Assembly: GCA_947475715.1 (NCBI GenBank)
Contig: CANJNY010000006.1
Span: 1-64,000 of the forward strand
Direction: 5' to 3'
DNA from: Prolixibacteraceae bacterium
GTDB lineage: Bacteria > Bacteroidota > Bacteroidia > Bacteroidales > Prolixibacteraceae
DNA: 64,000 bases
Shown here: piece by piece, positions 44,195 through 53,442 of the stretch
Layout of the letters: each line of letters begins with the position of its first letter
How positions within the stretch are numbered: position 1 is the stretch's first letter
The notes under the pieces: model-generated
Database searches by the model: none
The model's input: only the letters and a program-made list of their open reading frames with translations
What the model was told of the DNA's origin: nothing
Translations under genes and position numbers: made by a program

Positions 44195-46531
44195 TTATTT
44201 CGAACGTCGCTTATTTGTTTTAGGTTTACTACCCTCGGCCTCGATTATAACCAGACACTCTTCCTGTGTTAGCGCATTGATGTCGGTCCCTTTTTTGATT
44301 TTGTAGTTTCCCTTCTTATAGGAGATATAGGGACCCCATCGCCCTTCAAGAATTCGAATCTCCTGTGTATCGCCAAAAGTCTTCAATACCGATTTTATGG
44401 CATTTTCTCTTTTCTCAATTATTAATTCGATTGCCCTTTCAATGGTTACAGTCATCGGATCATCAACATCTTTTTTCAGCGAAACAAAAGCGCCGTCATG
44501 CCGCACGTAGGGACCAAATCTTCCAATGGCTGCGATTACTTTTTTACCTTCAAATTCACCCAGATCACGAGGCAGTTCAAATAATTTCATCGCCTCTTCC
44601 ATCGTTATTGTTTCGATGCTTTGCCCTTTTTGAAGTGACGCAAACTGCGGTTTTTCTTCACTCCCTTCGATCACCTCGCCAATCTGGACAAATGGTCCGA
44701 ACCTTCCTATCTTCGCCGAGACCGGTTTTTGCGTTACCGGGTCGGTACCCAAAATCCGTTCCCCCCTGGCCCTTTCTGAATTATTCAGCGCATCTTCTAT
44801 TTTCAGATGAAAAGGGCGATAGAATGTGTCAATCATTTCGTTCCAGACCAGTTGGCCATCTGCGATTTCATCAAACTGCTTCTCTACGGATGCTGTAAAA
44901 TTGAAATCTACAATAGGTTCAAAATACTTCACGAGGAAATCGTTGACAACCAGTCCAATATCGGTAGGGAATAGTTTCGACTTTTCGGTACCGGTAATTT
45001 CTGTTTTAGTCTCTTCCTGAATCTTGTTATCAATCAGGCTAATCGTGATAAAGAATCGCTCAGTTCCTTCCCGATCCTCTTTTATAACATATTCACGTTG
45101 CTGGATTGTGGTGATTGTTGGTGCGTATGTTGAAGGGCGTCCGATGCCAAGTTCTTCAAGTTTCCGAACCAGGCTGGCCTCTGTATAGCGAGCGGCTTTC
45201 TGCGAAAAACGCTCAAGAGCCTGGATGAGTTCCGGTTGTAGTTTCTGATCCACACTCAGTGCGGGGAGCATTCCTTTCTCCTCTTCGGAAAGATTTTCAT
45301 CATCAGATGATTCCATGTAAACCCCAAGGAATCCATCGAAGCGAAGTACCTCTCCCGAAGCGACAAATATTTCGGAGGCCTTTGAAACATGAATATTAAC
45401 AGTGGTCCGCTCAATTTCAGCATCTGCCATTTGCGAGGCAAGAGTTCGTTTATAGATCAAACTGTATAAACGTTGTTCCTGTGATGTTCCGGAAACCTCT
45501 TCCTGATCAAAATAGGTTGGACGAATTGCTTCGTGTGCCTCCTGCGCACCTTTAACTTTGGTTTTATATTGACGAATTTTCACATACCGATCACCATAAG
45601 CCGAGATGATCTTATTTTTTGCTCCATTTATCGCAAGGTCAGAAAGATTGGTTGAATCAGTACGCATATAGGTTATATGCCCCGATTCATAAAGCTTCTG
45701 TGCCACCGACATGGTTAACCCAACAGGAAAGCCAAGTTTACGGCTCGCTTCCTGCTGTAGCGTGGATGTGGTAAACGGGGCGGCGGGTGACTTTTTTGCC
45801 GGCCGGGTGACAACATCAGCGACTGTAAATGAGGCGCCCAGACATTTCTCGAGAAAAACCTTTGCCGTTAATGCCGAATCAAACCGACTGTTTAGTTCTG
45901 CTTTAAGTTGAGTGACTTTCCCGTTTTTCTCCGGCACCATAAAAATGGCATTGACTCTGAAAAATGGAGTGCTCTGAAAATTGGTGATTTCCCGTTCCCG
46001 GTCAACAATAAGCCGAACGGCAACCGATTGAACTCTTCCGGCAGAAAGCGAGGGTTTTACTTTCTTCCAAAGTACGGGTGAGATTTCAAATCCAACAAGA
46101 CGATCCAGTACCCGGCGTGCCTGCTGAGCATCAACCAGATCTTTATTCAGCCTGCGCGGATTCTCAATAGCTTTTAAAATGGCCTCTTTTGTAATCTCGT
46201 GAAAAACGATTCGGTTTGTTTTTTCGGGATCAAGGTTTAAAACCTCCATCAGATGCCAGGCTATAGCTTCTCCTTCGCGGTCCTCGTCCGAGGCTATCCA
46301 GACCTTACCGGCCGATTTTGCAAATTTTTTGAGTTCGCTGACAACCTTCTTTTTGTCTTCCGAAATGATATAATTTGGTTGATATTGATTGTTGATATCA
46401 ACCCCAAAATCTTTTTTGTCCAGATCACGGATGTGTCCAAAACTCGATTTGACAAGATAATCCTTACCCAGAATTTTCTCTATTGTTTTGGCCTTAGCTG
46501 GCGACTCGACGATTACAAGATTCTCTTCCAT
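44195..46531 (-). CDS. topA: DNA topoisomerase I
   Basis: Type IA topoisomerase relaxing negative supercoils. The 778-residue protein has the Toprim domain with VIVESPAKAKTI at the start and DEDREGE (residues 82-88) binding Mg2+, and the catalytic tyrosine Y288 in ITYMRTDST. After about residue 575 come C-terminal repeat domains (several RFGPFVQIG / RFGPYVRHD / RWGPYISYK units) of the cysteine-less type instead of four-cysteine zinc fingers. The tail is lysine-rich. It lies 91 bases upstream of the arginase-fold gene. Confidence 0.97.
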   Translation of the reverse strand: MEENLVIVESPAKAKTIEKILGKDYLVKSSFGHIRDLDKKDFGVDINNQYQPNYIISEDKKKVVSELKKFAKSAGKVWIASDEDREGEAIAWHLMEVLNLDPEKTNRIVFHEITKEAILKAIENPRRLNKDLVDAQQARRVLDRLVGFEISPVLWKKVKPSLSAGRVQSVAVRLIVDREREITNFQSTPFFRVNAIFMVPEKNGKVTQLKAELNSRFDSALTAKVFLEKCLGASFTVADVVTRPAKKSPAAPFTTSTLQQEASRKLGFPVGLTMSVAQKLYESGHITYMRTDSTNLSDLAINGAKNKIISAYGDRYVKIRQYKTKVKGAQEAHEAIRPTYFDQEEVSGTSQEQRLYSLIYKRTLASQMADAEIERTTVNIHVSKASEIFVASGEVLRFDGFLGVYMESSDDENLSEEEKGMLPALSVDQKLQPELIQALERFSQKAARYTEASLVRKLEELGIGRPSTYAPTITTIQQREYVIKEDREGTERFFITISLIDNKIQEETKTEITGTEKSKLFPTDIGLVVNDFLVKYFEPIVDFNFTASVEKQFDEIADGQLVWNEMIDTFYRPFHLKIEDALNNSERARGERILGTDPVTQKPVSAKIGRFGPFVQIGEVIEGSEEKPQFASLQKGQSIETITMEEAMKLFELPRDLGEFEGKKVIAAIGRFGPYVRHDGAFVSLKKDVDDPMTVTIERAIELIIEKRENAIKSVLKTFGDTQEIRILEGRWGPYISYKKGNYKIKKGTDINALTQEECLVIIEAEGSKPKTNKRRSK

Positions 46532-46875
46532 ATCTTTTGAAGAATGATTTAGGTGCTTCTAAAATTTGTGCAAAGTAAAGAAAATCAAATCCTAAGTTCA
46601 AACTATTTCTTTACCCACACCTCCGGAGTGACTTACTATAACAATTACCTTCAAGCCTAAATAGCATGAATGTCAGGTAATTATAGCTATTGAAACGTTT
46701 GCTTTTGAATGATTTCTTTTTTTTAAACTATTATTCAAAAACTTTACAAATTGTTCTTCTAAAATGTCGTAAGAGTTCGGTAAATCTGACAAGTATTACA
46801 ATATGAGTTATATAGATCAAAATCGAAGCGGGGTCAGCAATACGCCACTAATTATCTTATCTCTGGTTTAGAATG
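46532..46875. other. Intergenic region between topA and the PUL
   Basis: 344 A/T-rich bases between the topA start and the end of the NIPSNAP gene. I see no coding frame, RNA gene or strong hairpin. Upstream of topA the minus strand reads TTACTTTGCAC (about 46568-46578), one base short of the TAnnTTTG spacing, a possible topA promoter. It marks the border of the polysaccharide utilisation locus. Confidence 0.4.
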
Positions 46876-47646
46876 TTAAAAATCGGAGTAATCAGTTGGA
46901 GAAAGCAATATTTTTACAATTTTTGAGACGGTATGCTGATATTCATTGATTGTTGAAAGTTTTTTCCAGTCAGGATGGTTTCCAAATGCTTTCCATCGTT
47001 CATCGTGTGCTGTCATATTCTCGAAAGTAGTTAAATACATTAAATTAGGCATCGAAGCTCCCGAGATTACTTCCGCATAGAATACTGCATTAAACTCTAA
47101 CGATTTGAATATTTTAATCTCACCACCTGCATTGAACATCTTCACTTTTTGGTCGAAAAGATGTTCGGTAGGAGATTCATAACTTCTCAATTCATAGATT
47201 CTTACAGATGGATCGGTTGTGAATTTTGGCAACGAAAATGCGGGAGCATCCGGAAATGATCTGAGAAGAATCGATTCTTTCCGCAGAAAAGATGGCTGAT
47301 CAAAAGGGGCATTTAAGAAATCGGCTCCGGTTTTTTGGTAATCGGCATCCTTGTCAAGATGATGTTCCACTTTATCAAGTTGATCGAGCGAAGTTAAAGG
47401 AATCCATACAATGGTCTGTTTTGTTGACGCAGTGTCAGTGGCAATGGGTTTAAATACCCCGATGGTTTGGATTCCTGCCCGGTGTAAAGCTGGTATATAG
47501 GATGTTTTCAGATAATTATCAAGATTTTGCTGCTGGATTTTTCCGTTTAGATGATAAACCTGGATCTGATAGAAATCGCGTCTTTTCGCCGCATTAACCT
47601 GAGTGAATGCAAAAAGGAGAATTAAAACTAAAGCTATAGACTTCAT
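46876..47646 (-). CDS. Exported NIPSNAP-family protein
   Basis: A 256-residue protein with a cleavable leader (about residues 1-19, ending VNAAKR) and two NIPSNAP-type ferredoxin-like domains. The first (about 23-135) begins FYQIQVYHLNG, the second (about 143-250) begins VRIYELRSYESPT and contains FNAGGEIKIFK and AVFYAEVISG. NIPSNAP domains are dimeric alpha/beta barrels with no fixed reaction. Here it ends a fucosidase-containing operon, 39 bases after the GH29 gene, so a part in glycan processing or binding in the periplasm is plausible but unproven. Confidence 0.82.
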   Translation of the reverse strand: MKSIALVLILLFAFTQVNAAKRRDFYQIQVYHLNGKIQQQNLDNYLKTSYIPALHRAGIQTIGVFKPIATDTASTKQTIVWIPLTSLDQLDKVEHHLDKDADYQKTGADFLNAPFDQPSFLRKESILLRSFPDAPAFSLPKFTTDPSVRIYELRSYESPTEHLFDQKVKMFNAGGEIKIFKSLEFNAVFYAEVISGASMPNLMYLTTFENMTAHDERWKAFGNHPDWKKLSTINEYQHTVSKIVKILLSPTDYSDF

Positions 47647-47685
47647 AATTAATTTTTAATAATTTATAATCAGGACAGCATCTGT

Positions 47686-49353
47686 TCAGTCAGCCCGGAA
47701 GAGGATCCATTCATTGATAACCGGTTCTTTGGATTCAACAATTTTTAAACGGAAATAGCGTGCAGAAACCGGGTTGAAAGTACCGGTATGTCCTGATCCG
47801 CTTGTTTTCACAGCAGTTGCGACCTCCCATTTATTACCTGTTTTATATTGTATTTCGATTTTCTGACCTTTGTCGTTCCACGGATGCCAGGGCTCTACAA
47901 CAGAAAAAGCTCCGATTGCAATCGTTTCTCCAAGGTCAACCTCGGCCCATTTTTCCTGATCATCGCCTTTAGGTTCCCATTTGTTTCCCGGAATTCCATC
48001 CAGGAGATTTTTAACCGATGATCCCTCTTTTTCAGAGGATGCTTTGGCCGTTTTCCCGGCGGTAGGAAGCGGAAGCACCTGAGGTGCGCTGTTAAGTTCA
48101 ACAACAACCACTGATGCTATTTTATCAGGTGCCTTGCCAGTAAGGGAAATTGTATTTTTTGTCTTCGTGGCTTCAACAATTAAGGTCTTGTTTGGATTGG
48201 AGAGCAAATAGGCCTTTTCAATCTTATTCAACAATGGTATCGATATTTTTCCATTCGCGGGCCACTCAAAAATATGGAGGTAGAGTTTATTCCCTTTTTG
48301 TGTGCATCGTCCCCATGGAAGGAAGCTGAAGGGGCTTGCTGTTGTACCATAAATGGCCTCCCCATTAATTTTCATCCATTTTCCAACCTCTGCAAGACGT
48401 TCGATACTTGGTTGTGGGACTAATCCTTCGGAAGTGGGACCAACATTTAGCAGATAATTTCCCCCTTTGCTTACGATGTCGATCAGAGTCTGAAGAATTA
48501 CCGTGGGTGATTTCCAGTTATTATCTTTCGATTTGAAACCCCATGTCTCATTCATGGTCATACAGGTTTCCCAGTTACGACCGGGAAAACCGGTAGCGGG
48601 AACAAATTGTTCAGGTGTTTCAGAATCTCCGTTATATCCGCCTCCCAATCTGTTATTGGTAATCAGGTTAGGATATTTTGCCAGAATTGGGAGGAATTTT
48701 TCGGCGCGCTCTTTAGTCATATCACAGGGGGTATCCCACCACAGGATATCCACCTGTCCGTAGTTTGACAGGATTTCCTTCACCTGTGGAACGGCTACTT
48801 TATCAATATATTCATCCATCGACCCATCCTGGGCTTTATCCCAGTGACCAGAACAGGCACTTCCACCGGTATTGTTCCAGTCCTGAGCCTGCGAATAATA
48901 GAATCCCAATCTGATCCCTTGTTTATGGCATGCATCGGCGAGCGGTTTTAGCAAATCTTTTCCATAGGGTGTTGCTTCAACAATATTCCATTTTGAGGCT
49001 TTTGTTTCGAAAAGGGTAAAGCCATCATGATGTTTTGAGGTGATCACAAGGTATTTCATACCGGCATCTTTGGCCATTTTGACCCATGCTTCGGGGTTGT
49101 ATTTTACCGGATTAAACTGTTTGGCATAGGCCTGGTAGGTGGCTTTGGGGATTTTGCCATTATTCATAATCCATTCGCCAATTCCTTCAATATCTTTTCC
49201 TTCGTATACCCCGGCAGGAACAGAGTAGACTCCCCAATGGATAAACAGACCAAATTTGGCTTCTTTCCACCAATCCATTTTATCCGGTTTAGGCTGAGCT
49301 ATGCTGTTAATTGTTAAGACAATAACAATGAATGCAAGAAAAAATCTCTTCAT
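47686..49353 (-). CDS. Alpha-L-fucosidase (GH29) with C-terminal F5/8 type C domain
   Basis: Removes alpha-linked fucose from glycans. The signal peptide covers about residues 1-19. The GH29 barrel (about 25-330) contains KFGLFIHWGVYSVP, TSKHHDGF, FYYSQAQDWNN and VDILWWDTP, whose Asp is the expected nucleophile, then NYLLNVGPTSEG. A beta-sandwich domain follows and a C-terminal F5/8 type C (CBM32-like) discoidin domain (about 430-555) with GNKWEPKG and WAEVDLGE. The ATG at 49353 starts directly at the signal peptide; another ATG lies at 49362. Upstream is the L-fucose mutarotase-like FucU, downstream a NIPSNAP protein, pointing to fucose release in the periplasm. Confidence 0.93.
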   Translation of the reverse strand: MKRFFLAFIVIVLTINSIAQPKPDKMDWWKEAKFGLFIHWGVYSVPAGVYEGKDIEGIGEWIMNNGKIPKATYQAYAKQFNPVKYNPEAWVKMAKDAGMKYLVITSKHHDGFTLFETKASKWNIVEATPYGKDLLKPLADACHKQGIRLGFYYSQAQDWNNTGGSACSGHWDKAQDGSMDEYIDKVAVPQVKEILSNYGQVDILWWDTPCDMTKERAEKFLPILAKYPNLITNNRLGGGYNGDSETPEQFVPATGFPGRNWETCMTMNETWGFKSKDNNWKSPTVILQTLIDIVSKGGNYLLNVGPTSEGLVPQPSIERLAEVGKWMKINGEAIYGTTASPFSFLPWGRCTQKGNKLYLHIFEWPANGKISIPLLNKIEKAYLLSNPNKTLIVEATKTKNTISLTGKAPDKIASVVVVELNSAPQVLPLPTAGKTAKASSEKEGSSVKNLLDGIPGNKWEPKGDDQEKWAEVDLGETIAIGAFSVVEPWHPWNDKGQKIEIQYKTGNKWEVATAVKTSGSGHTGTFNPVSARYFRLKIVESKEPVINEWILFRAD

Positions 49354-49432
49354 GTTTACCATTTTTTAGGAGTTAATAGGGTGATTATTTTAAAAGTTTA
49401 TTTAGTTTTCTATCTTGAAGGAAAGCGTGTTG

Positions 49433-49867
49433 TTAAAGGGTTGGGGTAACCCCTTTTTTCAGGATTATATTACCATATTTTGCCGTTTCACCGGTCATTA
49501 CCACAGCAAAAGCATTTTTGGCCCGTTCGTAAAATGCGAATCGCTCAACCCGTTCAATGGGAGGCACAGCCGGATTTGTTTGGTGAATACTTGTTAAATA
49601 GCCCACTTCAACAGAAGGATCCAGGTTATCTCCGGGAACCGCAGCCATCATCGCCAATGGGTGAGGAACATAGGGATCGAGTTCGAAAAGGGGTAGGATT
49701 GCTGCCAGCAGATCAGCTATTTTTAGTCCGTCCGCACGAAGTACATTTTTATTAAAGGTTTCTCCGGGGAAATGGGCATCGGCCAGAATAATTTCATCGC
49801 CATGCCCCATTCGGGCCAGCACACTAAGTAGGTCAGGACTAATCAGAGGGGAAATTCCTTTAAGCAT
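49433..49867 (-). CDS. fucU: L-fucose mutarotase (RbsD/FucU family)
   Basis: Interconverts anomers of a free sugar, most likely L-fucose, so that it can enter catabolism. The 144-residue cytoplasmic protein has the family opening [22 protein letters not shown] with the catalytic histidine, RADG, and the C-terminal [19 protein letters not shown] plus YGNIILKKG that suit FucU better than RbsD. ATG start. The GH29 alpha-L-fucosidase gene begins 79 bases downstream on the same strand, which supports fucose over ribose. No other fucose catabolic gene (fucI, fucK, fucA) is in this window. Confidence 0.9.
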   Translation of the reverse strand: MLKGISPLISPDLLSVLARMGHGDEIILADAHFPGETFNKNVLRADGLKIADLLAAILPLFELDPYVPHPLAMMAAVPGDNLDPSVEVGYLTSIHQTNPAVPPIERVERFAFYERAKNAFAVVMTGETAKYGNIILKKGVTPTL

Positions 49868-50038
49868 TCGAAGAGATTGTTTGTGTGGTTCAAAGATACA
49901 AATATATTGGTTAGTTAATCGGGAAAGCTGTTTCCAGGATGTTTAGAATAGGTAATGGTTAATTCTCCCAATGTTTCCGGCAACAAGCTTTTTCATACCG
50001 AGGCTATAAATGGCCTCAGATATAATAAGAATAACAGA

Positions 50039-50113
50039 TAAAGCCAAATATAGCAAGGAGTTTTGAAATTTCTATTTTTTAGATTAGTTCAATCTCTTTT
50101 ATATTTGGCTTTA
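50039..50113. repeat. 14-bp perfect inverted repeat in the GH20-fucU gap
   Basis: TAAAGCCAAATATA (50039-50052) and its exact complement TATATTTGGCTTTA (50100-50113) are 47 bases apart, with a smaller AGATT/AATCT stem inside. The gap 49868-50158 holds no coding frame. It could end the susCD-GH20 transcript or act as an operator for fucU and the fucosidase. Confidence 0.6.
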
Positions 50114-50158
50114 AAATAATAAAAATGCCATTTAGGGCCAGATATGTATTCGTGATAT

Positions 50159-51793
50159 CTAATTTTTAAGGTTAACATTATTCGCCTTTAAAAAGCTTCG
50201 GTGTGGAGCCATGCGCATTGTAAAGGAGTAATAATCTCTGTTTGATGACCAGTTTACTTCGGAGAGTGCCTGAAGGCGAGGGAAGACCTGTGCCTCGAAT
50301 TGTGCTTCCGAAGGGATCTCTTCACTCCATACGCACCCTTGAAATCCGATTATCTTTCCGGTAACATCCGAATTATAGAGTTGCGATACATCGAATTCGA
50401 GCAGCTTTTTCAGGTTCTCCTCCGAGTATGGACTGCTGAAGTAAAACAGGTCCCATCGTGTAAAGATCAACTGATTGCCATTTGCAGCTGCAATTTTAGG
50501 GGCATCAGGCATCCAGTCGCGCCAGTACATAATCTTCAGGTAACTGTTTATCTTACCATCAGTGACGTCATCCCAGGCAATTACGGTTTTCCCTTTGGCT
50601 TCGAGATGCTTTTGGAGATTGCCGACAAAAAAACTTTGGATATCATTGGCTGAGATCAGATTATTTGTCTTCATAAAATCGCTACAATCCGTGGATGCTT
50701 TCCAGGTTGTCTTGTCAACCTCGTCGGCACCAATATGAATGAATTTTGATGGGAATTGTTCTGATATCTCATCCCATATCTGCAAGGCGAAGTCATTAAT
50801 TTCGCGGGTGCATGGGCATATCGGATAAGAAAATTCGGTACTCCATCCCGAAGATCCGGTGCAGGAGAGTTGAGGATAGGCTTTGATTGCCGCAGACATA
50901 TGACCGGGCATATCCACTTCGGGGATTACCTCTATAAAATGTGCGGTGGCATAGGTTACAATTTCGGCAATATCCTGCCGGGTATAGCATCCGCCATACA
51001 TTGACATCCCGTTTCGTATCTGAATAAACCGGGGATCAATTTTGAAATCTGGATTTGAGGTTGATTTGGCAATGCAGATAGAGTCGTAACGGTCGAAGAT
51101 TCGCCATGAACCTACCGAATTTAAAAGTGGAAATTTTTGGCTTTCAATACGCCATCCCTGGTCGTCGGTGAGGTGGAGGTGAAACTTATTGAATTTGTAA
51201 TAAGCGAGCCAGTCGATGATTTTGAGGATATAATCTTTGGTGAAGAAATGGCGTGCCACATCGAGATGGAATCCTCTGTAATTATATTTTGGTTCATCGT
51301 TGATTGTAATTCCATTCAGCGTGAGCGCGTTTTGTTTTAGTCCGTTGGTTGAATTCCAGAGGTATTGCTTAAGTGTCTGAACAGCCCAGAAGGCGCCGGC
51401 TTCGTTGCCGGATTTAATCTGAATTCCGTTTTTGGTAACAGATAACTGGTAAGCATCATCTTTGATTGTTTTATCGTTGATTAGCTGAAAGCTATTTCCT
51501 GACACCGGAAGGGTTTGTGAAATCTTATAGGTTGTTAATATATTTTCAATTAATTTTTCAGCAGCTAAGGATGCTACTGGATAAATATTGTTGGTGATGA
51601 AGGTAAAATCCTGATTGAGGGTGATCTTCTCGCCGGTAAAATCGAGCTGCTTTGGCAAGGGGATTATGCCATGCGTTTTAATTACAATTTCGGGGGTTGT
51701 GATTGATTTGTTTTTACATCCGAAAATAATCAGAAGTAAAATGGTGCACATTAAACCATTTATTCTGTTTGATGTACAAATCGTCACCTTCAT
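50159..51793 (-). CDS. Beta-N-acetylhexosaminidase (GH20) lipoprotein
   Basis: Removes terminal beta-linked GlcNAc/GalNAc. From the ATG at 51793 the protein has 544 residues with a leader and lipobox ending at C26 (IIFGC), indicating a surface or periplasmic lipoprotein. A GH20b-like N-terminal domain (about 40-165) precedes the barrel with YRGFHLDVARHF, FHLHLTDDQGWR, PEVDMPGH and the catalytic Asp-Glu pair in HIGADEV (D357-E358). The frame is open to 51853 but the leader fixes the start. It lies 117 bases downstream of susD in the same orientation, matching a mucin or host-glycan type locus. Confidence 0.93.
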   Translation of the reverse strand: MKVTICTSNRINGLMCTILLLIIFGCKNKSITTPEIVIKTHGIIPLPKQLDFTGEKITLNQDFTFITNNIYPVASLAAEKLIENILTTYKISQTLPVSGNSFQLINDKTIKDDAYQLSVTKNGIQIKSGNEAGAFWAVQTLKQYLWNSTNGLKQNALTLNGITINDEPKYNYRGFHLDVARHFFTKDYILKIIDWLAYYKFNKFHLHLTDDQGWRIESQKFPLLNSVGSWRIFDRYDSICIAKSTSNPDFKIDPRFIQIRNGMSMYGGCYTRQDIAEIVTYATAHFIEVIPEVDMPGHMSAAIKAYPQLSCTGSSGWSTEFSYPICPCTREINDFALQIWDEISEQFPSKFIHIGADEVDKTTWKASTDCSDFMKTNNLISANDIQSFFVGNLQKHLEAKGKTVIAWDDVTDGKINSYLKIMYWRDWMPDAPKIAAANGNQLIFTRWDLFYFSSPYSEENLKKLLEFDVSQLYNSDVTGKIIGFQGCVWSEEIPSEAQFEAQVFPRLQALSEVNWSSNRDYYSFTMRMAPHRSFLKANNVNLKN

Positions 51794-51909
51794 CTTTTTA
51801 TGATTTAGATTGTTTTGCAAGTGCAAGATAGGAATAAAAACAAAGGATTCCATCCCTTTTTTAAGCGTGAATGGAATCCCTGTTTTTCAATTTATTTTTA
51901 AAGTTGTTA

Positions 51910-53442
51910 TTAATATCCCGGATTCTGTACAAGTTTTGGGTTTGCATCCAATTCCTGTTGTGGAATTGGACATAAAATTCTTTCGGGAGTAGCATCATAG
52001 CTTATCGCAATTGGTGCACTTGGTACGCCGTCGCCGCAGGTATATTTAACCTCATGTAACCCCTTCATTGTTGAAACAAGGATTCCGGCGCGAACCAGGT
52101 CGTCCCAGCGCTGAGCTTCGAAAGCCAGTTCGAGTCTTCTTTCCAGAAGAATTTTAGCTCTCATGGCATCTTTTCCTGCTGCAACAACTCCTGGAAGTCC
52201 GATTCGTGTACGGACCTGATTTACCGTTGTCGCTGCACCCCCCAGGTCCCCGGTTTCATTCTGAGCTTCTGCCTTAAGTAATAGGATATCAGCAAGTCTC
52301 AGGAGGTAGAAGTGGTCACCGCTGTTCCATCCGTCGGGATGTTTTTGTTTGTAATTAAACGGGATAAACATTGACTTATCTCCGCAAGGGTTCCAGTTTT
52401 CGTCAGCCCAATCGATATTATCCCAGAAAATGATATTGGCAGTTTTGCGGACATTATCGTTTTCAGCATCATAGGCATTAACCAGATCTTTTGAAGGGAC
52501 GCAATATTTCTGCCATCCGTCCTCAGGAGCCAAAAACAGCTGTACAGCCCAATTGGAGACATCCCAGTTCCCACCCAGGTAGGAGATCTCGAAAATCGAT
52601 TCTTTATTCAGGTAGTGAGCTCCGTCAAAAAGATCGGCATAGTTGGATAGCAACGTGTATCCGGCACTACTTGCCATTACGGCATTGCAATACTGCAGAA
52701 CTTTCGCATAATCACGGTCACTGCGTTGGGCCCAGATCTTAGCCAGGAGTGCGTTTGCTGCCCCTTTTGTGGCTTTCACCTTGTTTACGGTATCATCGCC
52801 GGAATAGCTGTCAGGTAAATTGGCCAGGGCAACCTGAAGGTCTGTATCAATCTGGTCATAAACTTCCTTCTCTGTTGATTTGGCAATATTGGTTCTGGCA
52901 GGATCGGCAGAGTTTGAATTTAATTCGATTGGAACACCCCCATAGGTTTTCACCAGCTGGAAGTAGTGAAAAGCTCGCAGAAAACTAGCCTGACCGATGA
53001 TCTCTTTCCTGAGGTTATTTTTATCTAATGCAGGGTCTTTTATCTCATTTAATTTTGAAATAATAACGTTGCAACGGCCAATTCCGATATAGAGTTGTGA
53101 CCAGTTTGCATACATCCGGTTATTTCCGGTGGTAATATTAAAGTTGTCATAGGCCATTATCGGGGCATCACCGCCGCCACCTGAATAGGCATTGTCAGAG
53201 CGAACATCGCCCAGTAGGATATCGTCCCACTGATAATATTCATAATACAAGGCACGGTATGCGCCAGCCAGTGCATTATTCAAATCGTCCGCAGTATTGT
53301 AGGCGTTTCCGGTATTTAGTGTGGACTCGGGCTTTAAATCCAGAAATTGCTTGCATGAAGATAGCAGTGTCACTAAGATCACTAAGCAAGCTATTTTATT
53401 TATTTTGAGTATTTTTTCCATGATATTCATTTTTTTCAACAT
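51910..53442 (-). CDS. susD: SusD/RagB-family nutrient-binding lipoprotein
   Basis: Cell-surface lipoprotein lid of the SusC/SusD glycan importer. About 510 residues with a leader and lipobox (LLSSC, cysteine at 30 counting from the first ATG), followed by KQFLDLKPESTLN, the SusD opening, the TPR-like helical scaffold (LRAFHYFQLVKTYGGVPIE), and the C-terminal LERRLELAFEAQRWDDLVR and RILCPIPQQELDANPKL motifs. The ATG at 53442 overlaps the susC stop (TAATG), implying translational coupling; ATGs at 53430 and 53421 are alternatives nearer the leader. The ligand is inferred to be a fucosylated HexNAc-containing glycan. Confidence 0.95.
   Translation of the reverse strand: MLKKMNIMEKILKINKIACLVILVTLLSSCKQFLDLKPESTLNTGNAYNTADDLNNALAGAYRALYYEYYQWDDILLGDVRSDNAYSGGGGDAPIMAYDNFNITTGNNRMYANWSQLYIGIGRCNVIISKLNEIKDPALDKNNLRKEIIGQASFLRAFHYFQLVKTYGGVPIELNSNSADPARTNIAKSTEKEVYDQIDTDLQVALANLPDSYSGDDTVNKVKATKGAANALLAKIWAQRSDRDYAKVLQYCNAVMASSAGYTLLSNYADLFDGAHYLNKESIFEISYLGGNWDVSNWAVQLFLAPEDGWQKYCVPSKDLVNAYDAENDNVRKTANIIFWDNIDWADENWNPCGDKSMFIPFNYKQKHPDGWNSGDHFYLLRLADILLLKAEAQNETGDLGGAATTVNQVRTRIGLPGVVAAGKDAMRAKILLERRLELAFEAQRWDDLVRAGILVSTMKGLHEVKYTCGDGVPSAPIAISYDATPERILCPIPQQELDANPKLVQNPGY

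Noticed and set aside
44365-44898. A 177-codon plus-strand frame opposite topA
   Set aside because: Overlaps the conserved topA C-terminal repeats; no plausible start context or family resemblance.
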